This document shows positions 6,813 through 17,232 of a DNA stretch of 64,000 nucleotides, piece by piece; the stretch's first letter is position 1; every line of letters begins with the position of its first letter. Both the position numbers and the translations under genes were made by a program. The notes under the pieces were generated by a model. That model was given only the letters and a program-made list of their open reading frames with translations. It searched no databases and was not told where the DNA came from. The stretch comes from JALOKP01 sp963800865 (GTDB lineage Bacteria; Acidobacteriota; Polarisedimenticolia; J045), in contig CAWDCL010000004.1 in assembly GCA_963800865.1 (NCBI GenBank), forward strand, positions 806,001 through 870,000, given 5' to 3'.

Positions 6813-9263
6813 CTACCGCCCGTAGTGCCCGAGCAGCCCCTCGCCCTTGACCCCGACCGCCGACACCAGCCAGCAGGTCAGCGAGCCGGGCGCCGACGCC
6901 GAGCGGTCCGTGAAGGCGGTGTCGGACGCGCTGACATCCTCGCCGGTGACGTCGACGAAGCTGCCGGAGGCTTGCGGGTCGCTGCCGCGGTACACCGTGT
7001 AGGTCAGCGCCGAGCCGACCGGCCACCAGGTCAGCGCCGTCGCACCGCCGGCCTGGCGCGACAGGTCGCGCAGCAGGACCTCCGGGAGCGGGGTCTCCCA
7101 GGGGCGCGTCTTCAGCTCCAGCCGCCAGGACTGCAGCGAGCCCACGTTGCCGGCCGCCGCGTCCTGCACCTCGAGCGTCCAGGTCCCGAGCGACGACCGG
7201 CCGCGCAGCACGTCGAGGCTGTCGACCGGCGCGGTCAGCGTGTCGTAGGTCGTGTCGATGTTGTCGGCCGAGCCGCCCTGGCGGCTGTGCAGCCGCACCC
7301 GCGTCCCGTCGGGCGCGACGAGCGTCACGCGCAGGTCGGCGATGTAGGGGTGCGTGATCTGCACCCGCACGTCGACCTCCTCCAGCTCCTCGTCGAGCGT
7401 CACGCCGATGGCCGAGGTCGTCTTCCCGGGGTTGGGGATCGCCTTCGGGGTGTCGGTGGCATCGCGCTGCGTCAGCAGCGGCGCGCCGAGCGGGACGAAG
7501 AAGGCGTCGGTCGTGCCGGAGGCGCCCTGCGCCGTCGTCCAGTCGACCGCGAAGGCCAGCTTGTGCCCGGCCGGCGCGTTCGGCGCGACGGAGAGGCCGA
7601 AGTGCGGCGCGACCGTCTCGGCCGACGCGCCGGTCCCGAGATCGGGCCACAGGGCGCCAGTCTGCGGCTGGCCGTAAACGGTCAGCGGCCGCAGCGTCCC
7701 GGAGATCCCGGTCGCCGCGCCGCCGGCGTTGCGCACCGTCACCGCGAGCTGTCCCGCCTCGCCGGGCGCGAACCAGCCGTCCGCGTTCGTCTCCTGCGCG
7801 GCGCGGCTGGCGGTCACGGCCAGCCCGGTCGGGTTCGGCGAGAGGGTCACGTCCAGCCGCGTCGCGTCGCCGCGCGAGCTGGCCACCGTGAACGGGACGA
7901 CGCGGGTCTGGTACCCGTCGGCGCTGACCTCCAGCTGGTACGAGCCGGCCTTCAGCACGCGCTGGTAGTCGCCCACCGGCAGGTCCGTGAAGAACGGGTG
8001 CTGGCGGCCGTCGACGCGCAGCGTCGCGGCGAGCGGCGCGCCGGTCGTGACGTCGGTGACGCGCCCCCGCACGCCGGTCAGCGCGCGCTCCATAGAGGAG
8101 AGCATCGACTCGCGGTTGTCGTTCCAGTAGCCGTCGAGGGTGCTGGCGGCCGGCGTCTTGGGGCCGCTCAGCTCGACCGTCAGGTCGAGGTCGCCCTGCC
8201 AGACCATGTTCCAGTCCTGCATCCCGCCGTAGATGACGTACCAGTCCGCGCCGTTGGTGATCCCCTGCGAGAACGAGCCGCTGCCGTGCATCGGCGCGTT
8301 GTCCTCGGCGTAGTCGAGCGCGATGTCGACCAGGACGTCGTCGTCGGGGGCCACCGAGTAGTTGGGAAGCCCGTTGGTGTTGCCGTCGTAGGGGTAGTTC
8401 GTCACGACCGCCCCGCCGTGGAAGTTCCCCGACAGGCTGGTCTGGTGTGCGAACTGCCAGTTCATCATCAGCCCGGTTTCCTTCGCGCGCCCGGCGGTCG
8501 TGTTGACCGGATCGTTCCAGATGTCCGGGAAGTCGCGGTTGAGGTCGACGCCGGCCGCGTTGTAGCGCTGGGCCAGCACGTTCCCGTCGGGGTTCATCGA
8601 GACCATGATCCAGATCTCGAGGTTGTCGACGAGCCGCTGGACGCGCGTGTCGGTCGCGTAGCGGTCGGTCAGCCAGTCGATCAGCCGCAGCAGGTTCTCC
8701 GCCCCGACCTTCTCGTCGCCGTGCATGTTGCCGACGTACTTGAAAGCGGGCTCGTCCTCTTCGACGTCGGGGTTGTCGGTGATCTTCAGCCACCACAGCT
8801 CGCGCCCCTGCACGCTCTTGCCGGCCGAGCTGAGGCGCGTGATCGCCGGGTGATCGTTCGCGACCTGCTGCAGCTGCGTGGTCCAGGAGCTGTAGTCGTG
8901 GTAGGTGGCCTCGGGGGCCAGCGGCCCGTCCTGCTGCTGCTGCCGGGCGAGGAACTCCGCCAGGCCGGGGTCGGGGAGCTCGGTCCAGGAGAGGCCCAGT
9001 GCCTCGAGCTTCTCCATCTCCTCGGCGGTGACGTAGGCGATCACCTCGCGCTGCTCGTCACGCTCGACGTCGAAGCCGGCGTTGAGCAGCTCGGCGAACT
9101 CGACCGGGCCGGCGCCCAGGATCCGCACGATCCGGTACTCGGCGCGGCCGAGGGGGCCGATCGGGCGCGGCGCGGGGCCGGCGGCGAGGAGGACGGGGAG
9201 AGAGGCCGCCACGAGGAGGGCGGCGAGCGGGCGGATCCGGCCGAGGCCGGGCAAACGCGGCAT
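6813..9263 (-). CDS. Secreted M14 zinc carboxypeptidase with P-domain
   Basis: An exported protein of 816 residues: signal peptide about 1-29, an activation-peptide-like segment to about 110, then an M14 peptidase domain. Zinc ligands are in GNMHGDE (His about 179, Glu three on) and SGNFHGG (His about 281); the catalytic Glu is in LTVELSGPK (about 363). Next come a carboxypeptidase regulatory-like beta domain (about 395-475), a CARDB-like segment, a proprotein-convertase P-domain (about 600-720) and an Fn3-like tail. P-domains commonly stabilise or localise secreted proteases. Likely releases C-terminal amino acids from environmental peptides. Its TAG stop begins a GGGGCC repeat remnant. Confidence 0.88.
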   Translation of the reverse strand: MPRLPGLGRIRPLAALLVAASLPVLLAAGPAPRPIGPLGRAEYRIVRILGAGPVEFAELLNAGFDVERDEQREVIAYVTAEEMEKLEALGLSWTELPDPGLAEFLARQQQQDGPLAPEATYHDYSSWTTQLQQVANDHPAITRLSSAGKSVQGRELWWLKITDNPDVEEDEPAFKYVGNMHGDEKVGAENLLRLIDWLTDRYATDTRVQRLVDNLEIWIMVSMNPDGNVLAQRYNAAGVDLNRDFPDIWNDPVNTTAGRAKETGLMMNWQFAHQTSLSGNFHGGAVVTNYPYDGNTNGLPNYSVAPDDDVLVDIALDYAEDNAPMHGSGSFSQGITNGADWYVIYGGMQDWNMVWQGDLDLTVELSGPKTPAASTLDGYWNDNRESMLSSMERALTGVRGRVTDVTTGAPLAATLRVDGRQHPFFTDLPVGDYQRVLKAGSYQLEVSADGYQTRVVPFTVASSRGDATRLDVTLSPNPTGLAVTASRAAQETNADGWFAPGEAGQLAVTVRNAGGAATGISGTLRPLTVYGQPQTGALWPDLGTGASAETVAPHFGLSVAPNAPAGHKLAFAVDWTTAQGASGTTDAFFVPLGAPLLTQRDATDTPKAIPNPGKTTSAIGVTLDEELEEVDVRVQITHPYIADLRVTLVAPDGTRVRLHSRQGGSADNIDTTYDTLTAPVDSLDVLRGRSSLGTWTLEVQDAAAGNVGSLQSWRLELKTRPWETPLPEVLLRDLSRQAGGATALTWWPVGSALTYTVYRGSDPQASGSFVDVTGEDVSASDTAFTDRSASAPGSLTCWLVSAVGVKGEGLLGHYGR

Positions 9264-9339
9264 GAGCGGAGGGCTCCCGGGAAGGGTGCCTCAAATGTAC
9301 CCGAGAAATGGGGCAGCGGTCGTCCGGGCCGGCGACGCG

Positions 9340-10827
9340 TTACGGCGGGGCGTCCGCAGCCGGCGCCGGCAGGCCGGCGACGAACCCTTCCAGCCGGGCC
9401 TCGACGTAAGGGAAGAACGGGTTGTGGCGGAGCCGCAGGAAGGTCCCGGGGTCGAGGACCAGGACGCCGCGCTCGCCGCGCACCTCCGGCCAGCCGAGGA
9501 AGATCCCCTCGTCGCCGGGGCGGCGCTGAGCGCCGTACACCGGGTCGTCGGGCGGGAAGGGGAGGGCCACGTGCGAGAGCGAGAAGACACCGCGCGGCCA
9601 CTCGAGGCCGATCGGCTCGCGCCGGACCTCGCCGCTTCCCGTCGGGCGGTGGAGCGCGACCAGCGCGCCGCTCTCCGGGCTTTCGTTGGTCAGGACCGTG
9701 AGGTCGAACGGCAGCGGGGGGCCCTGGAGGAGATGCTCGCGCGGCGTGCGGGCCGAAGGGAGCATCAACTCGAGGCTCGCGGCGAAGCGGTTGATGTCGA
9801 ACAGGACCAGCGCATGACCCTCCGGAGCGAGCCGGCGGAAGAGCGCATCGACGACCGCGTCGGTCGAGACCGTACCGTCGGCGACCGACTGGAAGGCCAG
9901 GATCGGGGCGACCCCGGCGACGCCCCGCGGGCCGGCCAGCGCCTCGAGTCGGGTCCTGATCGAGCGCGTGATCCTGTGCATCTGGTCCGCACCGTTGACC
10001 GCGAACGAGTTGAACTTGTACGGGTCGTACTCCGGCAGGATCGAGCTCCAGGCGGCGCCCGAGAGGCCGGGGATCCCCTCCAGCCGGCCCTGCAGGCGCG
10101 CGAACGCCGCCACGCGCGAGATCCCGATCGCGGGGGAGACCAGGACCAGCGCGGCCGGGCGCGGCAGGTCCTCGCCCTGCACGCGGGCCAGCTCGTACTC
10201 GACGGCCAGCGCGGCCCCCATCGAGTAGCCGACGATTACCAGCGGCCGCGATGGTCCGATCGCCTCCCGGACGGCGCGGGCGCCCAGCCGCACCGCGGCC
10301 TCGAGGTCCGCCACCTTCACGTCGCGCATCCCCGACGGTGCAGCCCCGTGGCCCGGGAGCCGCAGGCCGACCGCCAGGAAGCCGCGCGCGTGGAACCACT
10401 CCGCGATCGCCCGCGTGGAGTACGGCGAGTCGGTGAGGCCGTGGAGCAGCAGCACGCCGCCCCGCGGGTCCGGCACGTCCAGCACGAACGTGCGGTTCCA
10501 GTTCGGCCGGCGCGCAAGCGGGTTGCTCCTGCTGCCGGGAGCGAAGCGGATGAGGCTCTGCGGGCCGGTCGCCGGAACCTCGGCGCAGACCTCGCGCTCC
10601 AGCTGCTCGAAGACGCGGTCCTCGACGCGGCGGTAGTCGTCCAGCGTCCGCACCGTCGCGGCGTCGCCGGCCTGGAACTCCGCGTCGAGGGGAACGCGGT
10701 GCCAGAGCTGCGTCTCGGGGAGGCGGCGGAGGTGGACGATGTAGACCACCACCAGGGCAAGGAGCGCGCCGAGCGCCCCGTAGAGCAGGAACAGGCCGAG
10801 CTGCCTGATCGCGCGACCGCCCCGCAC
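9340..10827 (-). CDS. Membrane-anchored alpha/beta hydrolase
   Basis: A protein of 495 residues with one N-terminal membrane helix (about 10-30) and an alpha/beta-hydrolase domain. LLLHGLTDSPYSTRAIA is the oxyanion region, VIVGYSMGAAL carries the nucleophile Ser, VADGTVSTDAVVDAL carries the acid, and SLSHVALPF carries the His. A long C-terminal extension (about 330-490) follows the first Asp motif. Substrate unknown; lipase or esterase action in the periplasm is plausible. It lies 16 bp downstream of the TerB-like gene on the same strand, so the two are probably cotranscribed. Confidence 0.75.
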   Translation of the reverse strand: MRGGRAIRQLGLFLLYGALGALLALVVVYIVHLRRLPETQLWHRVPLDAEFQAGDAATVRTLDDYRRVEDRVFEQLEREVCAEVPATGPQSLIRFAPGSRSNPLARRPNWNRTFVLDVPDPRGGVLLLHGLTDSPYSTRAIAEWFHARGFLAVGLRLPGHGAAPSGMRDVKVADLEAAVRLGARAVREAIGPSRPLVIVGYSMGAALAVEYELARVQGEDLPRPAALVLVSPAIGISRVAAFARLQGRLEGIPGLSGAAWSSILPEYDPYKFNSFAVNGADQMHRITRSIRTRLEALAGPRGVAGVAPILAFQSVADGTVSTDAVVDALFRRLAPEGHALVLFDINRFAASLELMLPSARTPREHLLQGPPLPFDLTVLTNESPESGALVALHRPTGSGEVRREPIGLEWPRGVFSLSHVALPFPPDDPVYGAQRRPGDEGIFLGWPEVRGERGVLVLDPGTFLRLRHNPFFPYVEARLEGFVAGLPAPAADAPP

Positions 10828-10843
10828 GCCGCGGTCCTCCCGG

Positions 10844-11428
10844 CTACTTCAGCTCGTCCGCGACCTTGCGGTGGGCGTCCTCGGCGAAGAACGCCGCCAG
10901 CCGATCGAGCGCCTCCTGCTCCTTCGCGTCGATCCGCGGGCCGAGGCCGAAGAAGGCGCCCGACGCCTCCGCGACCCGGCGCGAGAGCGCGACGATCTGC
11001 TCGCCCTTGACCACGTCGCCCTTGAGGAAGTCGCGCAGCACGAGCCGGAGTTCGTCGTACAGCGCTCCCGAGGGCCGGGTATCCAGCAGCGACGCCATGA
11101 AGAGCCAGGGGTTGCTCTCGGCGGAGTAGCCGCGCGCCTCGACCAGCTTCATCACCTCCGCACGCTCGGAACGCGAGACCGAGCCGTCGGCCCAGGCCAC
11201 CATCACCAGCGGCACCAGGTCCAGCAGCGGGGCGGTCTCGGTGGTGATCCCGAGCGCCTTGAGGCGGTCGGCCAGCGACACGTCCGAGAGCCCGGCCGCT
11301 TGCGCCAGCCGCTCCTTCTCGGCCAGTTCCGCGGCCCGGAGCTCCATCTCGGCGCGCACCCGGCGGCGGTGCGCGGCTTCCTGCTCGGCGAAGTACTTCT
11401 GCTCGTTCTCGCTGGGGTTCACGGGCAT
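10844..11428 (-). CDS. TerB-like domain protein
   Basis: A protein of 194 residues starting at ATG 11428. Residues 1-45 form a charged helix (QEAAHRRRVRAEMELR). The C-terminal part VPLVMVAWADGSVSRSERA resembles the TerB/DUF533 helical fold, which carries conserved acidic positions after the WADG turn. TerB-like proteins are associated with membrane stress, but the function here is unknown. It is the first gene of a probable pair with the hydrolase. Confidence 0.55.
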   Translation of the reverse strand: MPVNPSENEQKYFAEQEAAHRRRVRAEMELRAAELAEKERLAQAAGLSDVSLADRLKALGITTETAPLLDLVPLVMVAWADGSVSRSERAEVMKLVEARGYSAESNPWLFMASLLDTRPSGALYDELRLVLRDFLKGDVVKGEQIVALSRRVAEASGAFFGLGPRIDAKEQEALDRLAAFFAEDAHRKVADELK

Positions 11429-11492
11429 CGGGTCACCTCCGGGGCGGCGCGCGGTCGCGCGGGGGAGAGGATACCGGGCTGGGCGGCGGATG

Positions 11493-13587
11493 CTAGCGGT
11501 CCGCGAGCAGCCCGAGCAGCTCGGCGCCGTAGCGGTCGAGCTTGGCCGGACCGACCCCCTTGATGCGGGCCAGCGATTCCAGGCTGCCCGGACGGCGGCG
11601 CGCGAGCTCCTCCAGCACGCTGTCGTGGAAGACGGTGTAGGCCGGAGTGCGGGCCGCGGCGGCGCGGCCGCGGCGCCATTCCTTCAGCCGTGCAAGCAGG
11701 GCCGGGTCGGGCGGCTCGGCGGACAGGTCGGCCAGCGCCCGCGGCGCCTCGCGCGGCGCGCCGCGTCGGCGCGCCCGGGGCGGCGGCGGTTCGGCGGGGA
11801 GGCGCGGTGCGGGGAACGGCAGCTCCGGCCGCACGTCGCCTCTCATGACGCGAGCCCCTTCCGGCGCGAGGCCCAGCACCGCGGCCCCGGCGCGGGCCCC
11901 GGCGATTGCGCGCCGCTCGACCAGCCCGGCCGAGACGAGCACGTCGAGCAGCTCGCGGATCGCCTCCAGTGGCAGCGCCGCCAGCCGGCCGTGCGTCGGC
12001 AGCGCTGTCGAGCCCGCGGTCGACGACCTTCCGGTCGCTGCTCCCGGCCAGCACCAGCGCGATGACCTCTCCGCCGAAGCGGCCGTCGAGCCGTGCGACC
12101 GCGGAGAGCGCGATCCTCACCCGCTCGTATTCGGCGTCGCTGAGCGGCCGCACCGGCGCCGTGCGCTCGCCCGAGCAGACGTCGCAGGCGCCGCAGCGCG
12201 GCGCGACGCCGCCCCGCGCCGCGCCGGCGAAGTAGTCGTAGATGTAGCGCGTCCGGCAGGCGCGGTGGAAGGCGTAGCGCACGATCGCGTCCAGTCGTTG
12301 ACGGTCGCGCCGCGCCTTCTCCGCGCGCGCATCGAGGTCCAGCGGCAGCGGTCCCTGGCCCGGCGCGACGCCACGCGCCTCGGCCGCCTGCCGCAGCAGG
12401 CGCACCGCGGTCGCGGCGGCCATCGATTCCGCCGCGGTCCGCCCGGCGCGGGTCCCGAGCGACTCGAAGTCCTCCTCGCCTTCGCAGCCGGCGAGCAGCT
12501 CCCAGGTGCGCCGCAGCGTCGCCTCGTCGGGGTTCGAGCCCTCGAGGAAGAACTCCTGCGTGCGGATGTCGGCCGGCGAAAAGAGCAGCTCGCAGCGCGC
12601 CGGCTTGCCGTCGCGCCCGGCGCGGCCCGCCTCCTGGTAGTAGGCCTCGACGCTGCCCGGGATGTCGGCGTGCACGACGAAGCGGATGTCCGGCTTGTCG
12701 ATGCCCATGCCGAACGCGTTGGTGGCGGCGATCGCGTCGAGTTCGCCCGCCAGGAAGGCGTCCTGCACCCGCACCCGCTCGGCGTCGGCCACGCCGCCGT
12801 GGTAGGCCCCGGCGGTGAGGCCCAGCGCGCCCAGCGCGTGGGCCCACTCGTCGACCGCCTTGCGCGTCGCCGCGTAGACGATCCCGGGCGTCCCGGCGGC
12901 GCGCACGACGCGGGCCAGCTCGCGGTGTTTCTCCGCCCGCGTGCGCACCGGGACGACCGCCAGCGAGAGGTTGGGGCGCTCGAAGCCGGTGACCACCTCG
13001 AGCGGGTCGTCGAGCGCCAGCTGGCGCGCGATGTCGGCCCGGACGTCGGGCGTGGCGGTCGCGGTGAAGGCCCCGGCCGGCACGCCGAGCTGCGCGCGCA
13101 GCGGACCGAGCCGCAGGTAGTCGGGGCGGAAGTCGTGGCCCCAGGCGCTGATGCAGTGGGCCTCGTCGACGACCAGCCGGACCACGCGCAGCGCCGCGAG
13201 CCGCGCCAGGAAGCCCGGCGCGGCGAGGCGCTCGGGCGCGACGTAGAGCAGCCGCAGCGCGCCGTCGGCGAGCGCGCGCTCGGCCGCCGCGCGCTCCGCC
13301 GGCCCCTGGCCGGAGTGCAGCGCGGCGGCGGCGAGCCCCTTCGCGGCCAGCGCGTCGACCTGGTCCTTCATCAGCGCGATCAGCGGCGAGACGACCAGCG
13401 TCACGCCGTCGAGCAGCAGCGCCGGCAGCTGGTAGCAGAGCGACTTGCCGGCGCCGGTCGGCATGACCGCCACGACGTCGCGCCCGGCGTAGAGCGCCTC
13501 GGCGGCCTCGCGCTGGCCGGGGCGGAAGGCGCCGTGGCCGAAGGCGGCGGCGAGGGCGGCGTCGAGCGAGGTCGGGGGAGCGGCCAT
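11493..13587 (-). CDS. recQ: ATP-dependent DNA helicase RecQ, one frame disruption near 12004
   Basis: RecQ unwinds DNA 3' to 5' in recombinational repair. Domains: Walker A MPTGAGKSLCYQLPA (about 44), DEAH box VVDEAHCISAWGHDFRPDY (about 142), helicase C-terminal part with TNAFGMGIDKPDIRFVVH, the RecQ zinc site (Cys in CRTRYIYDYF and CGACDVCSG), a winged-helix region, and a C-terminal HRDC domain (YTVFHDSVLEEL, IKGVGPAKLDRYG). One extra base near 12004 (AGC-G-CTG on the coding strand) separates the winged helix from the rest; removing it gives an intact protein of about 697 residues. ATG 13587 is only 9 nt after a TACACT hexamer. Confidence 0.9.
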
Positions 13588-13596
13588 GGAGGAGGG

Positions 13597-13602
13597 AGTG
13601 TA
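13597..13602 (-). promoter_or_regulatory. -10-like hexamer TACACT before recQ
   Basis: On the minus strand TACACT ends 9 nt before the recQ ATG and no purine-rich ribosome-binding site lies between (CCCTCCTCC). This suggests a leaderless or nearly leaderless recQ mRNA. No clear -35. Confidence 0.35.
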
Positions 13603-13678
13603 GCGGAGGCCGCTCCAGGGGGACGGTTCCGGTCGCGCGGCCGCCTCGCCGCCACGCCGTTGGGGCCGCGAATCGCGC

Positions 13679-13684
13679 GATAAT
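13679..13684 (+). promoter_or_regulatory. -10-like hexamer GATAAT before the sugar ABC operon
   Basis: GATAAT lies 37 nt before the ATG of the substrate-binding lipoprotein, in the divergent region shared with recQ. The remainder of the 134-bp intergenic region shows no recognisable operator. Confidence 0.35.
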
Positions 13685-13721
13685 CGCGTGGTTCCGCCCC
13701 TCCCGCCGGAGAACCGACGCC

Positions 13722-14722
13722 ATGAGGCGCTGCCCGCCGCCCGTCCTGGCCCTGCTCGCATTCCTGCTCCTGGTGGCGTCGTGCGGCGGGCCTCCCGCGG
13801 GCGGGAAGCCCGACGCGCCGTCGCCCGCGCCCGCCGGCCGTCCTCGCCGTCGCCGGCGGGCCAGCCCGCCGCCGGCCCGGCCAAGGTGATCGGCGTCACG
13901 CTGCTGAACCGCGGCGCGCTCTTCTACCGCGACCTCGAGGAGGGGCTCCGCGAGGCGGCGGGGCGCCACGGCTTCGAGCTGGTCGTCACCGCGGCCGACT
14001 TCGACCTGGGCCGGCAGTCGGCGCAGATGGAGGACTTCGTCGCCCGCAAGGTCGACGCGATCGTGCTCTGCCCGGTCGACTCCAAGGGGGTCGGCCCCGC
14101 GGTGCGGCGCGCGAACGCGGCCGGGATCCCGGTCTTCACCGCCGACATCGCGGCGCAGGAGGGCGAGGTCGTCTGCCACGTCGCGTCCGACAACGTGGCC
14201 GGCGGCCGCCTGGCCGGCGAGTACCTGGCGAAGGCGCTCGGCGGGAAGGGGCGCGTGGCGATCATCAACCAGCCGGTCGTCACCTCGGTGCTCGACCGCG
14301 TGCAGGGCTTCCGCGAGGCGATCGCGCGCTTTCCCGGGATCGAGATCGTGGCCGACGTCAACGGGCAGGGGGTGCGCGACAAGGCGCTCGAGGCGACCTC
14401 CGACGTGCTGCAGGCCCACCCGGAGCTGGGCGGCATTTTCGGGATCAACGACGACTCGGTGCTGGGCGCGCTCGACGCGGTCCGTCAGTTCAAGCGCGAC
14501 GGCGTCGTGCTCGTCGGCTACGACGCGACCGAGCCGGCCGTGGACGCGATCACGAAGGGGACCGCGCTCAAGGCCGACGTGATCCAGTACCCGCGCAAGA
14601 TCGGCGTGACGACGATCGACACGATCGCCGCGCACTTCTCCGGCACCGCGCTGCCGAAGACGATTCCCGTCGAGGTCGGCATCGTCGACAAGGAGTCGCT
14701 GGCGGCCCCCGCCGCGCGATGA
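13722..14722 (+). CDS. Sugar ABC transporter substrate-binding lipoprotein (RbsB type), frame disruption near 13836
   Basis: ATG 13722 starts a lipoprotein signal (LALLAFLLLVASCGG, Cys about 21) followed by a Pro/Ala linker. Near 13836 the frame changes by one missing base or two extra bases, after which the periplasmic-binding fold is intact: IGVTLLNRGALFYRDLEEGL, AIVLCPVDSKG, GRVAIINQPVVTS, GIFGINDDSVLGAL, VGYDATEPAVDAI. This is the ribose/galactose type (type 1 PBP) family. It overlaps the ATPase gene by ATGA. Together with the downstream alpha-mannosidase it likely binds mannose or a mannoside; the ligand is inferred. Confidence 0.82.
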
Positions 14723-16270
14723 CCGCTCCGCCGCTGCTCGCGATGCACGGCGTCTGCAAGGCGTACGGGGGGGTCCCGGCGCTGCAGGACGTGTCGTTCG
14801 AGCTGCGGGCCGGCGAGGTCCGCGCGCTGGTCGGCGAGAACGGGGCGGGGAAGTCGACGCTGGTCAAGATCCTCTCCGGCGCGATCGCGCGCGACCGCGG
14901 CACGATCCGGCTCGACGGTGCGCCGGTCGAGGTCCGCTCGCCGGCGGCGGCGCTGGCGCTGGGGATCGGGATGATCTACCAGGACCCGCAGCTGGTCCCC
15001 GCGCTGACGGTCGCGGAGAACGTCTTCCTCGGCGCCGAGACGGTGCGCGGCGGCGTCCCGCTGGTCGACCGGCCCGCGATGGAGCGCGCGGCGCGCGGAC
15101 TGCTGGCGGAGCTGGGCGAGGCGCTCGATCCGGCGGCGCCGGTCGGCAGCCTCTCCGCGGCCCGGCGCCAGGTCGTGGCGATCGCCCGCGCGCTGTCGCG
15201 CCGCGTTCGGATCCTCGTGCTCGACGAGCCGACCGCCGCGCTGACCGGGCACGAGGCGGAGAACCTGTTCCGGATGGTGCGCCGGCTGCGCGGCGCGGGG
15301 GTCGGCGTCGTCTACATCACGCACCGGCTGGACGAGGTCTTCGCGCTGGCGGACAGCGTGTGCGGTGCTGCGCGACGGCCGCGAGGTGCTGACCGCGCCG
15401 GCGCTCGAGCTCGACCGGCGGGCCCTGATCCGCGCGATGGTCGGGCGCGACCTGGTCCGCGAGTACCCCGCCGCGAGCCGCGAGCGCGGCGAGGAGCTGC
15501 TGCGCGTCGAGGGCCTCGTCAGCGGCCTCGTCGGCCCGGTCGGCTTTGCGCTCTACCGGGGCGAGATCCTGGGCCTCGCCGGCCTGGTCGGGTCGGGCCG
15601 CAGCGAGCTGGCGGCCGCGCTCTTCGGCGCGGCGCCGCGCGACGCCGGCCGCGTGCTCCTCGACGGGCGCGAGATCGACCCGCGCACGCCCGGCGAGGCG
15701 ATCGCGCTGGGCCTGGGCCTTCTGCCCGAGGACCGCGACCGGCTGGGCCTCGTCGGCTCGATGGACGTGCGCGAAAACGTCACGCTGGCCAACCTCGACG
15801 ACGTCGCGACCGGCCCCTTCGTGCGCCGCGGGCGCGAGGAGGCCGCAGCCCGCGCGCGGGTCGACGAGCTGCACATCCGCCCGGCCGACACCGCGATGCC
15901 GGTCCCGCACCTCTCGGGCGGCAACCGCCAGAAGGTCGTGCTGGCGCGCTGGCTCCACACCCGCTCGCGCGTGCTGCTCTTCGACGAGCCGACCGCCGGC
16001 GTCGACGTCGGCGCGCGCTTCGAGATCTACACGCTGATCCACCGGCTGGCCGCGGCCGGGACCGGCGTGCTGGTCATCTCGTCCGACCTGCCGGAGCTGC
16101 TGGGGATCTGCGACCGGATCCTGGTGATGTGCGAGGGGCGGCTGGCCGGGGAGTATCGCGCGGCGGAGGCGACGCAGGAGGGGATCATGCACCTCGCTTC
16201 CGGGGGCGCGGATGGGGCCGGCGGCGGCGGGAGCGGGGCGGCCGGCCCGCCGGCGGGGGAGGACGCGTGA
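14719..16270 (+). CDS. Sugar ABC transporter ATPase (RbsA/MglA type), frame disruption near 15362
   Basis: A double-ATPase protein of about 517 residues. First domain: Walker A VGENGAGKSTLVKILSG, signature degenerate (LSAARRQVVAIARAL), Walker B VLDEPTAALT, switch His in YITHRLDE. Second domain: VGSGRSELAAALFG in place of a Walker A, as in this family, then LSGGNRQKVVLARWL and LFDEPTAGVDVGAR. An extra base near 15362 splits it after ALADSV; removal gives the expected V.VLRDGREV. It starts at ATGA overlap with the lipoprotein gene and ends in a GTGA overlap with the permease. Energises sugar import at the inner membrane. Confidence 0.88.
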
Positions 16271-17223
16271 CGGGCGCCCTCCTCCGGCGCTGGAACCGCA
16301 GCGGCGAGCTGGGGATCCTCGCCGCGGTGGTGCTGGAGTGCCTCGTGCTGGCCGCGCTCTCGCCCCACTTCTTCACCGCCGAGAACCTGCTCAACGTCTC
16401 GCTGCAGGCCTCGATCACCGCGATCATCGCGGCCGGGATGACCTTCGTGATCCTGACCGGGGGGATCGACCTGTCGGTCGGCTCGCTGGTCGCCGCGGCC
16501 GGGATCGCGGCCACCAGCGTGCTCCAGGCCCACCTGGCGCCGGGGCTGGCCTACCCGCTCGCGGTCGCCGCGGGGCTGGCGCTGGGAGCGCTCTCGGGTG
16601 CGGTGGCCGGGCTGTTCGTCACGCGCTTCGGGATCGCGCCGTTCATCGTCACGCTCGCGCTGATGACGGTCTGGCGCGGCGCGGCCTTCGTGTTCACCGA
16701 GGGGCGGCCGGTCTGGGAGCTGCCCGAGGGGTTCGCGCGGCTCGGCGGCTCGCGGATCGCGGGGCTGCCGACGCCGACGATCGTGATGCTCGCGGTCTAC
16801 GCCGTGGCGCACGTCGTGCTCCGCGCCACCCGCTTCGGCCGGCACGTCTACGCGGTCGGCGGCAACCCCGAGGCGGCGCGCCTGGCCGGGATCCGGACCG
16901 GCCGCGTCGTCGCGGCGACCTACGTCCTGTGCGGCACGCTGGCCGCCGCCGCCGGGATCCTGCTCGCCTCGCGCATGAACTCGGGCCAGCCCAACGCCGG
17001 GATGATGTACGAGCTGGACGCGATCGCCGCGGTGGTCGTCGGAGGGACCAGCCTCTCCGGCGGGCGCGGCTCGATCGCCGGAACTTTCCTGGGCGCGATG
17101 CTGATCGCCGTGCTGCGCAACGGCCTGAACCTGCTCAACGTCAACTCCTACGTCCAGCAGGTCGTCGTCGGCGTCGTGATCCTGCTGGCCGCGCTGCTCG
17201 ACCGCCTGCGCCGCAGGCCCTGA
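16267..17223 (+). CDS. Sugar ABC transporter permease (RbsC type)
   Basis: A protein of 318 residues with about 8-10 membrane segments. Family landmarks: TAENLLNVSLQASITAIIAAG, then TFVILTGGIDLSVGS, and GGTSLSGGRGSIAGTFLGA near the C-terminus, all typical of ribose/xylose/galactose permeases. Starts at GTG 16267 overlapping the ATPase stop. It forms the channel of the importer encoded by the two upstream genes; the alpha-mannosidase follows 10 bp later. Confidence 0.92.
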   Translation: MTGALLRRWNRSGELGILAAVVLECLVLAALSPHFFTAENLLNVSLQASITAIIAAGMTFVILTGGIDLSVGSLVAAAGIAATSVLQAHLAPGLAYPLAVAAGLALGALSGAVAGLFVTRFGIAPFIVTLALMTVWRGAAFVFTEGRPVWELPEGFARLGGSRIAGLPTPTIVMLAVYAVAHVVLRATRFGRHVYAVGGNPEAARLAGIRTGRVVAATYVLCGTLAAAAGILLASRMNSGQPNAGMMYELDAIAAVVVGGTSLSGGRGSIAGTFLGAMLIAVLRNGLNLLNVNSYVQQVVVGVVILLAALLDRLRRRP

Positions 17224-17232
17224 GAGGTCACC